Source of the DNA: Phaeosaccion multiseriatum | Lineage: Eukaryota > Ochrophyta, other classes | Length of the DNA stretch: 64,000 nucleotides | NCBI GenBank assembly: GCA_965112735.1 | Contig: OZ218965.1 | Coordinates: 1,550,001-1,614,000, forward strand | Direction of reading: 5' to 3' | Part shown: piece after piece, positions 51,368 through 62,016 of the stretch | Numbering within the stretch: the stretch's first letter is position 1 | Layout: every line of letters starts with the position of its first letter | Made by a program: the position numbers and the translations under genes | Notes under the pieces: generated by a model | The model's input: the letters and a program-made list of their open reading frames with translations, nothing else | Told to the model about the DNA's origin: nothing | Databases searched by the model: none

Positions 51368-53182
51368 ATGGTGCATGGCGAAAGGGCGGGTGCCGCTATC
51401 GCAGCCTTGGCGGCCGTGGGGCTCGTGGCAACGCTCCCCTGCTGCACCTTGGCCTTCTCGACGAGCCTGTTGCCCTCCTCCTCCTCCTCCTCCTCCAGCT
51501 CCACCCTCCGCCCCCTCTGCCCCTCAACAACGCCCTCTTCCACCTCACGGCGAGTAGCGCACACTTGTCGCCATCAGCCAACGAGGGCTCGAGGGCGGTG
51601 GGGGGCCGTGCTGAAGGGCAGCGGGGCGGACACTGTAGGAGGAGGAGAGTGGATAGACGCGGAGGGGGAGGAGGAGGAGCGGAATGCCTTGTTTGACGAC
51701 GAAGAGGACTGGGACGACGACGACGATGATGATTATGACTATGATGATGATGAGGATGACGACGAGCCCCGGGAAAAGAAGGTTTATCATATGCATCACT
51801 ACGACGAGAAGACCATTGATGCCTTGCACGGGGCCTACCGGATAATGGCAAAGATGCGGGGAGACAATCTCATGACTGGCGACACTTCCGCTGAGAACGA
51901 CGTGCTGAGGGCCAACCTGGACTTTTACATTACGCGATGCAATAAGGACCAAAAGAAGATTTCGCAAGTGTGGAAGGCGCAAGACAATGACGTGACGTGC
52001 ATCTATCCGCTCACGGCGCCAGTGACAGGGTCGGAGAGTGTCGTGAATGTCTACCTCAAGATGTTTAGAAATGACGACGAGCGGTACCGGAGGTGCAAGG
52101 TGGCTCCTTTGGACGCGACGGTGCGCGTGGTTGGGAGCATTGGCGTTGTGACGTGCGTGGAGGAGCTGAGGGTGCCGGGCATGTCCACTTGGCAGCGGAC
52201 GAGTGCCACCAATGTGTTTCGCAAGTATGGCGACGACTGGAAGCTCATCCACCACCAGGCCACGCAGCACCCCGAGCGGGGCATTCCCACGGGAAAGTCG
52301 GCACCGCCGCCGGGCAAGACGTGGAATGACTACAAGCAGGAGCCGCTGTCGGCCGCAGATTTGCAGGGGGGGCAGTCAGAGGGGCTCTCCGCGCTCTCAG
52401 ACTTGCTGGGCGGGCAGCAGGGGGGCGGCGGCGACGAGCAGGAGCGTCGGATCATCGCGTTGGGGGCGGACGGACAGCCCCTCGACCCGCAGGCGCTGGA
52501 GGACCTCCTGAGCAGCTTGGACAAGGGGGGCCTGGGCGGCGGGCTCAAGTTCTCCACATCCATCAACACAAATGGCATGGACAACCCCGACGAGGCCAAG
52601 CGGCTGAGCAGGGAGTTTGGGGAGGCCCTGCGGAATCACATTTTGGGCAGGATGGGCATTAGGAAGCCCAGCCCCCTCCCCGGGTCAGCCGGCGGGGGCT
52701 CGATTGACAAGAGTGGAGCGGACAAGGAATGGGCGGCCATTGCCGACTCGCTCAACAGGCGGGAGTTGAGGAAGAGGGACACGCGGAGGAAGGCAAACAA
52801 GCTGCGGAGAGCGGGCGCAGGCGGGGCGGGCAGCAATGGCAAGGACGGCAGCAGTAGAAACAAGAACAGTAAGAGCTCCAGCTCCAGCCGGAACGGCGGC
52901 GGTGGCAGAGACAATGTGCGCAAAGCCGTGGCGGCGCTGCAGCGTATCCACAAGGAGGGGCGCATCACGGCAGGGCAGAAGAAGACTCTGCTGACGGACA
53001 TTATCAAACGCTCCTCCGGGGACGAGGCCAGCATGGTGGAGATGGCCTACGACCTGCTGCTGGCCCCCGCCGAGTATCTCAAGGAGAAGAGGGTCAAGCC
53101 GGCCATCGACGAGGCCGTGTTGGAGGAGTTTGCAGAGCAGTGCGTGGTGTTTGCCAAGCAAGTTTCCACTAGCAGCGCGTGA
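51368..53182 (+). CDS. Probable plastid-targeted NTF2/SnoaL-fold protein
   Basis: Single exon of about 604 residues. The N-terminus has a signal peptide-like segment (AAIAALAAVGLVATLPCCTLAF) with Phe at the predicted cleavage point, then a Ser/Thr/Arg-rich stretch, which is the layout of heterokont bipartite plastid targeting. An acidic region (51710-51775, Asp-rich) precedes a domain of about 130 residues: DVLRANLDFYITRCNKDQKK, VWKAQDNDVTCIYPLTAPVT, DATVRVVGSIGVVTCVEELR and VFRKYGDDWKLIHHQATQHP. This matches the SnoaL-3/DUF4440 branch of the NTF2 fold, used as a binding or enzymatic scaffold. The rest is a Gly/Ser/Lys-rich linker and a helical C-terminal domain (KAVAALQRIHKEGRITAGQK) that I do not recognise. 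Function is unknown. Confidence 0.82.
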   Translation: MVHGERAGAAIAALAAVGLVATLPCCTLAFSTSLLPSSSSSSSSSTLRPLCPSTTPSSTSRRVAHTCRHQPTRARGRWGAVLKGSGADTVGGGEWIDAEGEEEERNALFDDEEDWDDDDDDDYDYDDDEDDDEPREKKVYHMHHYDEKTIDALHGAYRIMAKMRGDNLMTGDTSAENDVLRANLDFYITRCNKDQKKISQVWKAQDNDVTCIYPLTAPVTGSESVVNVYLKMFRNDDERYRRCKVAPLDATVRVVGSIGVVTCVEELRVPGMSTWQRTSATNVFRKYGDDWKLIHHQATQHPERGIPTGKSAPPPGKTWNDYKQEPLSAADLQGGQSEGLSALSDLLGGQQGGGGDEQERRIIALGADGQPLDPQALEDLLSSLDKGGLGGGLKFSTSINTNGMDNPDEAKRLSREFGEALRNHILGRMGIRKPSPLPGSAGGGSIDKSGADKEWAAIADSLNRRELRKRDTRRKANKLRRAGAGGAGSNGKDGSSRNKNSKSSSSSRNGGGGRDNVRKAVAALQRIHKEGRITAGQKKTLLTDIIKRSSGDEASMVEMAYDLLLAPAEYLKEKRVKPAIDEAVLEEFAEQCVVFAKQVSTSSA

Positions 53183-54560
53183 AAAACTGAACTGCCTCTT
53201 TTGTAGGACCATCGGAATGATAAATACATACTGTAGTATTCATAAGCTTGGGAGGTTGTGTGGGAGTCTACGTTACGCGTAGCGTACAAGGCTTGACCTG
53301 GCCGCTAACGGAGAATGGAGGGGGACGGGAGGGGCAGAGTTGAGGATGACGAGACAAGGAAGTCATCGACGCCACAGACCATCTGCTAGGCTTCCGATCA
53401 TACGTTCCGCGGTAAAGTAGAATGTCCGTTTCCTAGGCTTGATGCCACACGGACCCCCCCTCAACAATGATGCGATCAGTCTGCCGATTATAAGTGTGTA
53501 GACCCCCCGCAAGGTGAAAAAATGCACAACGAAGTACAAAACTTCCATTCTCTGCAGCTACAATAGTCCACGTGGGAGTGTGCCGTCCAGAGAATGGCGC
53601 CACTCTGGGCCCCCAACTCCCCACTCCCCCCTCCCTCTTCACCGCCCCAACGCGAGTGACCACGCCGACCTCTTTGGCCTCGCGCTTTTGGCTGACCTGC
53701 CTCTTGGCTCTTGTGCTGCCCGCCCCTTGGGTCTTGTCTACTGTTGAATCATCTCCCCTGCCACCTCCCCTTTTCTCTCCATCTCTCTGTGCAAAGAGAA
53801 CGAGGCAGTCTTCCCTCCCTCTCTCTCTCTCTTCTCATGGACACCACACTACACTGTGTCATGCCCATGCACATAGGTAGGTACGTAAGTATGTACGTAA
53901 GTAGGTAAAGTAAATACGTACGTAGGTACGCAGATACGTAGATAAGTAGGAAGGCAGGAAGGCAGGAAGGCAGGCAGGAAGGCAGGCAGGTAGGCAGGCA
54001 GGTGGGTGGTGTATTTTAGAAGGGGGGGAAGGTTGAAGTTTGGAGTTTGGTTTATCTATATATTACACCCTTAAGTGCCATCTATGGTTGTCTAAAAGTA
54101 ATGTCTCACCGCCCCGGGGAACTTAGCCCTCGAGGTCGTGTCCCTCTGACTCATCAGTTCTCCCCATTGGAACAAAGTTGATACCAGCCAGGATCCTGTG
54201 TCGAACCGATCGTTCGTGTCGGGCCCGCTGGAGCGCTACGGCTAATCGTCGCCGAATGACGAAAACAGCTCTCGCATGGTTTGGTTTATATACGTGTTGG
54301 TGCCCCACTCACAGTTGGTGATAGTTCCCGTATGTCCCTCCCTTTTCCATTCTCCCTCCCCTTTTTCTTCCCTTAACGCTTGGGCAGGGAACGAGGCCTG
54401 AGTAGGGATACCTCCTCAGACGAGAGAGTAGAAGAGGCGGGGCCCGGGCCTTCGACAGAGTAATCCTCCTTCCCCCCCCTCCCCCCCCCCAGACACTTGT
54501 TCCCGCGGGAGTCCCGCGGGAGTCCCGCGAGAAGGAGGGAGGTGAGGAGGCTATGCGTGA
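53183..54560. other. Intergenic region with tetranucleotide repeats
   Basis: About 1.4 kb without a supported gene. It contains GTAC/GTAA/GGTA repeats (about 53875-53945), AGGAAGGC repeats (about 53945-54005), one copy of the 28-bp shared sequence (54066-54093) and a near-match to the dispersed element (CAGTTGGTGATAG at 54312). A duplicated CGCGGGAGTCC lies at about 54503-54525. Confidence 0.5.
54066..54093 (-). repeat. 28-bp sequence shared with 6908-6935 (inverse orientation)
   Basis: Second copy of the sequence found upstream of the SANT-like gene, one mismatch in 28. It lies about 470 bp upstream of the ankyrin gene's open frame. Confidence 0.7.
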
Positions 54561-55728
54561 GGAGGGGGAACGAGGGGAGGGACAAGAGGAGGTCACCGCG
54601 AAGAGAAAGAAACCTCTACCGAAGGGGGTGATGAGGAGGAAGGCGCTGCAGCTGCTGGAGCTGCCCATTCTCCGGTCCCACCGGACTCGGGTAAAGAAGA
54701 TGGCTGTGTTGAATGCAGCGCGGATGAGGATGAAGGATCTGCGGTATCCGAAGGGACAGAGAAGGAGGTGACCTGCTTTGAAGTCTGCCACGAGGTGCTG
54801 GGAAATCTCGGGCTGCTCCGCGTCATGTTGGAGCACGTGGGAGACGGGCATTTCATCTTTGTGGCTGGTGCGTGTATGGTGTGGAGGACACAATACACCG
54901 CCTTGTATCCAGCCACAGAGACGGACTTCTCGTCTATGGTGAGCTCTGTCGAGCGCATGGAATGGGCGACGAGGCATGGCCTGGAGCTGAGTGAGAATGT
55001 CTTCGACGCTGCTGTCAAGTATGGGGATGTCCACGTGTGCAAGGCCCTTCATGGCAAGGGTTGCCCCTGGAATAAGCAGGTGTGTAGCGCAACGGCTACC
55101 AATAAGCAGCATGGCCTCAGCATTGTTCAATGGCTGCAAGCAGACGAACTTGGCGAAAATGGTCCTTCCGGCGGGTCAAGGCAAAAGTGGCCGTGGCCTT
55201 ATGATATGTGTGCGTTTGCTGCAGAGGAAGGCAATCTGGAGATGCTGGAGTGGCTTCTTGATGAGAATGGGGGAAATCGCTGCATGGTGGACTGCACTTG
55301 GCAGAGTGCTTGTAGAGGAGGGCACGTTCCCATCGTGGAGTTCCTGCTGAATCACCTTAATTCTGGAGACGCGCTTGACGATGATGACGTTCAAAGCCTC
55401 AAGGGGGGGCATCTCATAGCTGCCGAATGGGGCCACCTTGAGGTACTGCAGCTTCTCCATGCCAAGGCTCCCCACCTCTGCGAATGGGATACTAAGATCT
55501 GTTCTTGGGCAGTCATGGCCAAGAGCCTGGCGACACTCAAGTGGCTCCGGTCGGAGCAAGTGCAGTGTCCATGGGACGCGCGTTCCTGTCCGCAGGTCAT
55601 CAGGGACAATGAGAGTTAGTTATGAAGCCATGCATTACGGTTATGAGTGGGATATTAGTGACGCCACTTTCAAGGAGATGAAGCAGTGGGTGCATGCCCA
55701 TGGACACCCCTGTGCCTGCGAGGACTGA
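54561..55728 (+). pseudogene. Ankyrin-repeat protein, frame broken near the 3' end
   Basis: The open frame from about 54561 to 55619 encodes an acidic N-terminus and then degenerate ankyrin repeats of the type expanded in brown algae and oomycetes: FDAAVKYGDVHVCKALHGKG, FAAEEGNLEMLEWLLDENG, SACRGGHVPIVEFLLNHL, IAAEWGHLEVLQLLHAKAP and VMAKSLATLKWLRSEQVQCP. It ends at a TAG in a tandem AGTTAGTT (55614-55621). Coding similarity continues in the next frame to 55728 (SYEAMHYGYEWDISDATFKE), so a 4-bp duplication appears to have broken the gene. No in-frame ATG precedes about residue 85, because a stop lies just upstream of the open frame, so an upstream exon or start is missing or not recognised. 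The ankyrin fold mediates protein binding; the partner is unknown. Confidence 0.7.
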
Positions 55729-56194
55729 TGTAGGAGTCTCACGTGGAGACGAGTGTGAGGTGGAAGCGCACAGAGACAGGACAAGAGCAGAGTGTTGTTG
55801 TTGTTGTTGTTGTTGTTCGTTGGAAGGAGCTCCAGAGACAGGACAAGAACAGAGTGTTGCTGTTGGAAGAGGAGCTCGTCGCCGCGTGTGGACATGTATG
55901 CATGTCCATAGCAGCCCAAGGGCATCGGCAGTGTGTCGCATCTCACGCGTTTGTACATAGAGAGAGCGAGCAGGGATAGAGAGCGGGCAGGGGGAGAGGG
56001 GTGGGGGGGGGGGGGGTTGCGAAGAAGTGGGGCGCAGAGAGAGAGACTAGAGCAGGGAATCACCCTTTGAAGGGACGGTTCCCTCTCTTGCTGTCATCCA
56101 TCTCTGTCACGCCAACATTTGCGCTCTTATGGGTCCTCGTACAAGTAACTACTACGAAATATAATACTGTACCATATTAAAAAATAAAATAAAA
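55729..56194. other. Intergenic sequence with a duplicated GTT-containing segment
   Basis: AGAGACAGGACAAGAGCAGA with a following GTT run (about 55770-55816) is repeated at about 55832-55865. A G run lies near 56003-56015, and the A/T-rich stretch 56150-56195 could be a polyadenylation region. No gene was found. Confidence 0.5.
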
Positions 56195-56599
56195 TTGAGG
56201 ATTGCTCTTGTCTTTCATCTCTCCTTGGAAGGTCCATGTATTCTTCGTGTGGATGCTGTTCTGTATGTGTTCGGCGCCGTGCTTTGGCCCGACCCCGACC
56301 CCGACCGGCTGACCCCTTCCCGTCTCGCTGCAGGACCGAAGTACCTCAGGGTGTTTCGGCACGCTCACCCTTCCCCACCATTGCTTCCATCTCCACACCC
56401 CCCGCCGGTGTCTGGCAACAAGGAAGAGAGCCCCACGGCCCCACAGCGGCGAGACAAGACATATCTATCCGCCGCGCGGCTGAGAGAGGCGCTGAGCGCG
56501 ACTCCTACCTGGGGTTTACGCACGACATACAACAAAGGGAATGCGCGTAGCGCACTATATGCTCATGGTGCACATGCTTCCGCCCTCCCCTACAAGTAA
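56195..56599 (+). CDS. Hypothetical ORF, weakly supported
   Basis: A 134-codon frame starting at or after 56195. It has a mixed composition (KTYLSAARLREALSATPTWG) rather than the low-complexity output of nearby repeats, but matches no family I know. A CTGCAG|GACC near 56334 could be a 3' splice site, so this might be two exons or none. No upstream exon or promoter was identified. Confidence 0.2.
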   Translation: MRIALVFHLSLEGPCILRVDAVLYVFGAVLWPDPDPDRLTPSRLAAGPKYLRVFRHAHPSPPLLPSPHPPPVSGNKEESPTAPQRRDKTYLSAARLREALSATPTWGLRTTYNKGNARSALYAHGAHASALPYK

Positions 56600-56653
56600 T
56601 CTAATCAAGTCCCTCTCTCTTCTCTCTCCTCCCCTTTTGAGGAGACTTTGTGG

Positions 56654-56785
56654 TCACCATAAGGTCAACGTAAGGTCACCATAAGGTCACCAAAAGGTCA
56701 CCACAAGGTCACCATAAGGTCACCGTAAGGTCACCATAAGGTCACCATAAGGTCCACATAAGGTCACCATAAGGTCAACATAAGA
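56654..56785. repeat. Minisatellite of about twelve 11-bp AAGGTCACCAT units
   Basis: Units vary (AAGGTCAACGT, AAGGTCACCAA, AAGGTCACCGT and AAGGTCCACAT), but the AAGGTC core and 11-bp period are kept. It lies upstream of TAF12. Confidence 0.95.
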
Positions 56786-57575
56786 TGGTGGCCTTGCCGA
56801 GGTCCACGTTACTCGAGAGAAACCTTGTTCTGGTCCCAGCACAGCTGACCACAGCGAATGCACAGCACAGCACAGCACAGCTGGCCAGAGCAGAGCAGAG
56901 CAGAGCAGTTGGTGATACAGAGTACAGCACAGCAGAGAAGAGCAGGACGCTGGTGTTCATCCGCTGTGTGGTGGGGAGTGGTGCAAGTAGGCAAGACAGG
57001 GAAGATGACTCGATCCGAAGTCTGGCATTTCCCTTCCCCCTCCCACTCCCACTCCAACGTATGTAGGGCTACGTAACTACGTACGTGATGGCCATGACCA
57101 CCTCGTGGAGCTGTCCGCGCCTGTTCCGGCGCTGCAAGGAGGGGCCCTCGTGGAAGTGCGTGTTCTTTGCCGTGCCTCCCCTCCCCTCCCCTCCCCTCCC
57201 TCCCTCCCTCCCTCTCTCTCGCTCCCTCCCTTCCTTTCCTCAGATGGCACTCATATCCAAACTGAACACTGACGTGGGTGGGTGCATCAGCAGCCGCAGC
57301 AGCCGCGCAGTGGGGCAGTCGCCCACTCGAGACTGAATGAGATATGGACCCCTTGCTTGACCTTCTCTAGCCGGCGGAAGGTAGATATCCATTGCCAACC
57401 TGCTGTGCTGTTGCTTCATAACCAATGCGCTGCTGCTGCTGCTGCTGCTGCTGTTGTTGCTCTCAGTACACACTCCCCGCCCCTCTCCTCGCCAGGTCGA
57501 AGGCCCTCACTAGCAGGCTGCTGCTGCGAAGCCCCCCGCCCCCCTCTGTCCAAGCAGCAAAGAAGGGAGTTCGGG

Positions 57576-57606
<31 letters not shown>

Positions 57607-58008
57607 CTCTCCCGCCAGCCCTCTCGCAGCCTTTGTTCAACAGCAGAGTCATCCCTGCTTCCGGCCTCTTTCATTCCTTTCCTTCCGCTGCCCAGTGCAC
57701 GAACAAAGGACGTGAGGCAAGAGGCAGCAAAGGCAAAGCACTACTGTATAATAGTCTCATGAAAACTCCTCATTCCTTCCTCCCTCGACAGAGAAAGAAA
57801 CCTCTGTGACTGCTTCTTGGAGGCCTTTGGTTTGATGGCCCGTATGCTGCTAAAATGCCGTGCTCCCCCTACCCTTTGCCCCTTGCAGCACCCCGCACAA
57901 GAGCACACACCCCCTTGATAAATAAATCTGTCCTCCACTCCCTTGTTGTCACGGCGGTGTGGGCAGTGGCCACCCCAAGTGTGCTTATCTTCCCTGTGCT
58001 GCTTGGCC
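56786..58008. other. Region upstream of TAF12
   Basis: No supported gene. It contains GCACA/GCAGA pentamers (56858-56905) adjoining one dispersed element, a CT tract at 57576-57604 and CTG repeats at 57430-57455. A short open frame at 57085-57170 with WSCPRLFRRCKEGPSWKCVF is unexplained and could be an exon remnant. The TAF12 promoter and leader should be within this stretch. Confidence 0.4.
56906..56918 (+). repeat. CAGTTGGTGATAC dispersed element
   Basis: Exact intergenic match, following GCAGA pentamer repeats and followed by AGAG. Confidence 0.8.
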
Positions 58009-60130
58009 ATGGCCCTCCCCATGGGTGCCAAGAGCCTCTTGGAGCTGACAGCTGCTCGTAAGAACAGCGAAAGCGAGGAAGGGGCGACAGCCACCGTCGC
58101 AGCAGCCGCAGCAGCAGCAGCAGCAGATCACACCTCATCCGGAGCTATGCCTTTGGCACGGGGCAAGGGGAAAGGCAAGACACTGAACACGCTGCAGGCC
58201 AATTCAGGGCCAGGCATGGAAGCAGCCGCGGCAGGAGTGGCTTCTCCTCCTGCCGCTGCTGCTGCTGCTACCGATGGTTTTGCTGCTGGTGCTACTGCTG
58301 CGTCGGGTGGGCCCGCTTCCGGGGGGACTGCTGGCGCAGCTCCAGCAGGGATGGCGCGGGGGAGGGGGAAGGTCATTAGCGAGCTGGGAGCAGGGGGGGG
58401 CGGTACGCCGCAAACGCCACAAACGCCGCAAACGCCACAAACACCGCAAACGCCGACGCAAACGCCGCAAACGCCGCAGCCCGTGTGGAACGCGCCAGCG
58501 AGCTCTGCTCCGGCAGCAGCAGCAGCAGCAGCAGCATCGATAGCTGGAACTAGCGCTGAAGCTAATGTTGGGGCTCTCCTGGCTGCCACTTCCGGCGGTG
58601 GTGCTGGTGTGGCACCGGCCGTATCGGGGGGGGCTGCGGCAGCGCCCATGCCAGGAGCGAAGAGCATGATGGCCACTATGAAGCAGCCGCACCAGACCTT
58701 CACCGCCCCTGTGGAGCCGGAGCCGAAGGACCCCAAGGTCTTTGGGCCGATGCACGGCCAGAGGCTCAACGCGCTGCTGGCAGAGATTGACCCCGACTAC
58801 ACGTTAGCGCCGGTGAGTGAAAATGAATGCTGCTCTTTGGGTGGGTGAGGGACTCCTTCCTTTGTGTTGCAACATCTTGGCTTCTCAGAGACGACTTGCC
58901 TTTAGTAGTCCGGCGGCCGTCTCATTTGGGAAAACGGAGAGCCCAAGTTGCTGAGTAGGGTGGTGTGGTGGTGTTGTTGAGGAGGATCAGCGGCCGGAGA
59001 AGAGGAGGGAGGTGTGGAGAGAAGGTGCACCTGTGTATGGGAATAGCGAAAGACGAGCAAGCGACATCCAATCCATCCATCCCTGACGGTACCTGCTTCA
59101 AAGCCAAAGACAGTGGGCAGGCAACCTCATTTAGAATGAAGAATAGAAGGGAGGAGCAATGCCTCTGATTGAGCCCCAAGTTGAATCCCGAGTAGAGACT
59201 CTCATCATCACGGGTAAGTCTCCCTCACCCCCCAACTCTCTTTGCTCTCTACTCGAACCAGTCTACGGAGAAGCTGCTGCTGACCATGGTGGACGACTTT
59301 GTGGACTCTGTCGTATCGGGCTCTATGCGCCTTGCACGCCATCGAAACAGCGACCTCCTCGAAGTCAAGGTAAGTTTGGCCCGGCCGAGTGCACGTATAG
59401 GGCGCGGCCTGAACAGAGAGGGGCAGACGTTCCTTGTCTTCTTGCGTCCTTCCGACGCACTCTGAGAGAGGGACAGCTGGGCTGGCCTCTTCCTCTAGGG
59501 TGTAGTTTCTGAACAGAGAGGGGCAGCTTGCTCTCGCCTCCTCTCCTCGCGCCATGCTCCACCACCCTCGTGTCACCTCATCCACCCCTCCCACACACAC
59601 GCAAATGGTCGCTCTCAGGATATCCAGCTGTGCCTTGCCAAACAGTGGGGCATGCACGTCGGGGGCATTGGCAGCGGCGTGGCCATGCCTGCCAAGGTAG
59701 CCGCATCCAGAACCAAGCAGAGCAAGGGGCTTCCCAAGGCGGGAGGGCTTCCCAAGGCGGGAGGGCTTCCCACCCCAAAGAAGAAAGCTGCGCCCAAGAG
59801 GAAGGCGGGCGGAGGTATGTGAGACGGCAGAGCAGCAAGCAATGTGGTTAGGGTGGTGCTCGTACTCAACGCATATGGACCACTGCTTGCCTGCGCTGGA
59901 GCCTCTATCAAAGAGCATATGGGGAGAAGGCGGTAGGAAGATGCATGGACTCGAGTGACGAGAAGAAGAAGCTTCGCAGGCTCCTGCACGCACGCACTCC
60001 TTTGTTTTAAAAAAATTACCCCGTCCCCCACTGTCTGCCCTTGTTTCCGCCAGGGACGCCCTCGGCAAAGAAGAGCAAGACTGGCGGAGGAGGGGCGAGC
60101 GGCGGAGCTTTTCCAGCAACGAACGGCTGA
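58009..60130 (+). CDS. TAF12: TFIID subunit 12 (TAF12)
   Basis: Four exons (58009-58812, 59262-59369, 59619-59814 and 60054-60130) with matching phases encode about 394 residues. The N-terminal two thirds are Ala/Gly/Pro-rich with a TPQTPQ repeat. The histone-fold domain is split over three exons: LNALLAEIDPDYTLAP, then STEKLLLTMVDDFVDSVVSG and MRLARHRNSDLLEVK, then DIQLCLAKQWGMHVGGIG. This matches the TAF12 H2B-like fold (LLQEIDPxxxLDxxVEExLLxIADDFV...LARHRKSxTLEVKDVQLHLE). TAF12 pairs with TAF4 in TFIID (and with ADA1 in SAGA) for RNA polymerase II initiation. The C-terminal tail is basic and carries a GLPKAG duplication. ATG 58009 is the first in the open frame; a second ATG is at 58021. 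Confidence 0.93.
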
Positions 60131-62016
60131 GATCTTTTTGAGCTTTGGTTCGTTGGGGTGGCGACTTGGTACGCGGTAGCTGCTGCTGGGTAAATGCCTG
60201 GATGCCAGCTTTGATATCGGCCTGGTAGCAAGCAGGCGCAGAGCAGGGGAAGGGAAAGAGAGAGAGGTCCGTTATTCCCCCGCCTCTGATTTGGGATCCC
60301 ATCCACACACGCGAAGCTCTCGAGCCTGCCTCTCTGGGGCAGACTGAACTGATGGTGCAGGCCGGCAAGGGGAAGCTGAAATTGGTATTTTTATGGCAGT
60401 GCCCTCGTCAGGCAGGAGCCGTCGTGTCGTGTCACAGCCCTGGCCCAGCGGGTACACGTGAGTCCCGACAAGGAGCGGGAAGGGGAGGCAGCAGAGCACA
60501 GCTGACGAGGAGCCGAGACAGGTCTACGCATCTGTTCTGTGTCCTGCAGTCAAGACTCGAAGGCTGAGGCATATGGGTCTCGGCACGTCAGCTCAGCCAA
60601 AAGTGCTCCACAGGAGGTGGAGGGTTGGGGCCGGTGCGCCCACCCCAGCGTGGCTGTGGCTCCATGTGTTGGGCCCGGAACCGCCCAACCCGCACCACGT
60701 CAGTCAGGGCGGCTCACTCGGGGGCTGCTTGGTAAACCGGTACTGTAGTTGGGCAGGAATCGGAGAGATGAGGGATGAGGGAAGAGCCCCTCTGTTGACT
60801 TCAGATGGGCTACACTGCCCACTTTCTTTAGTACTGAGTGTATTGGAAGAGGATTTCCGCAGTCAAAGGGGTTGCAATCGCTGGGTTTAGGTTTACCAAT
60901 GGTTGCGGAGGTCTGAAGTAGACAACAGGCGCCGGACCTTCGCATTCAATGGTAAACGCAGCGATTGCAGCCCATTTGATTGTGGCATCTTCTGCCAAAG
61001 CGCCTTTGGCCTGTGGCGTGGCGAACCATAACATTGTTGGAGTGGGCATGTCGCACCAGAGATGGGCGCGTTGAGATTACACTGCCCACGTTCTTTTGCA
61101 TTGCGGGGCAGCGCCTCGAAGACTAAACTAAACGAAAGCAGTTCTCTTGCACAGCAGCAGTTGGTGATACTGGTAAAACCGGTCCCGGGCCCTATGGTCT
61201 CGCTCTCGTCCACGCCCTGAGGCACTTCCATGGACAAGAAGATGGGCCCAAAGGGATCCCCGCCTCTCTCTGGCTGAGCCGCGGAGGAGGGAGCGAGCCA
61301 AGGGAAGAAGTAAAGTGGGTTCTTGTTGTTTGTGGTTATAGTGTCCGTCGCATAGCTACTGTGGTTATTCCCTCCGCGCAGCTCTCGTACTTGACGGACA
61401 CTCGGTAGTGCTCAGCTTGGGGGTTATCTCCCTACTCTCCAGACAGAGGGAGGTAGCTAGCTACACTAACTACAACGACGAAAAGGTGAAGGAAGCACCG
61501 AACTCGACCCTTCCCTGTCGCAATACTGGCTATAGAGCGTGCGCAGCACAAAGACCGTCCAGGCCGCAGGCTTCGAGGGACTTGTTCCTGGCTAGCAACT
61601 TCACCGGCCACCATTCGTGAGGTCCTGGCTGGTCCTGGGCGCCCGCTACAGACATGCGTGGTGGAGCTGGCAAGAGGCCGTGATACTCGGTGCCGCCCTT
61701 CAGAATCACGTCAGGGGTCGAATGTACTCCTCTCCGCCCATGACCAGGGGGAAGGGACCAGCCAAGTCCGCCCCCATGACCGACAAAGGTCCATTGACAG
61801 AGGCACTGGTGGGGGCCTCCGCCGCGGTGATTAGCGTGTCTGTGGCACGCAAGGCACGGCCGAGCCCAGTGCACCAGGTGTGCATTCATGTGCGGAGCAT
61901 CAAGCATCCGGAGACAGCATCCCCATGTGCTGCATGCAGGAGCGCTGGCCTCAACGCTTTCGGCACACACAGTTGGCGTCGTGTGTACTCGCTCCCCCGG
62001 CGGCGGTGTAACTCAC
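60131..62016. other. Region without a clear gene; possible degenerate retroelement traces
   Basis: Minus-strand fragments around 61740-61960 include the phrase MGADLAGPFPLVMGGEEYI, faintly like the start of a Copia integrase core, and HMGMLSPDA, faintly like a gag-pre-integrase motif. These lie in different frames with stops between, so at best it is a decayed element. A minus-strand frame at 61049-60828 (MPTPTMLWFATPQAKGALAE) is of unknown nature. One dispersed element lies at 61158-61170. Confidence 0.25.
61158..61170 (+). repeat. CAGTTGGTGATAC dispersed element
   Basis: Exact intergenic match preceded by CAGCAG. Confidence 0.8.

Noticed and set aside
56654-56785. Nuclear-receptor response elements (AGGTCA half-sites)
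   Set aside because: Nuclear receptors are an animal family. The hexamer occurs here only because it is part of a tandem minisatellite.
61530-62010. Copia-type retrotransposon
   Set aside because: Only two short phrases resemble integrase motifs, in different frames with stops and no LTRs seen. Not enough to annotate an element.
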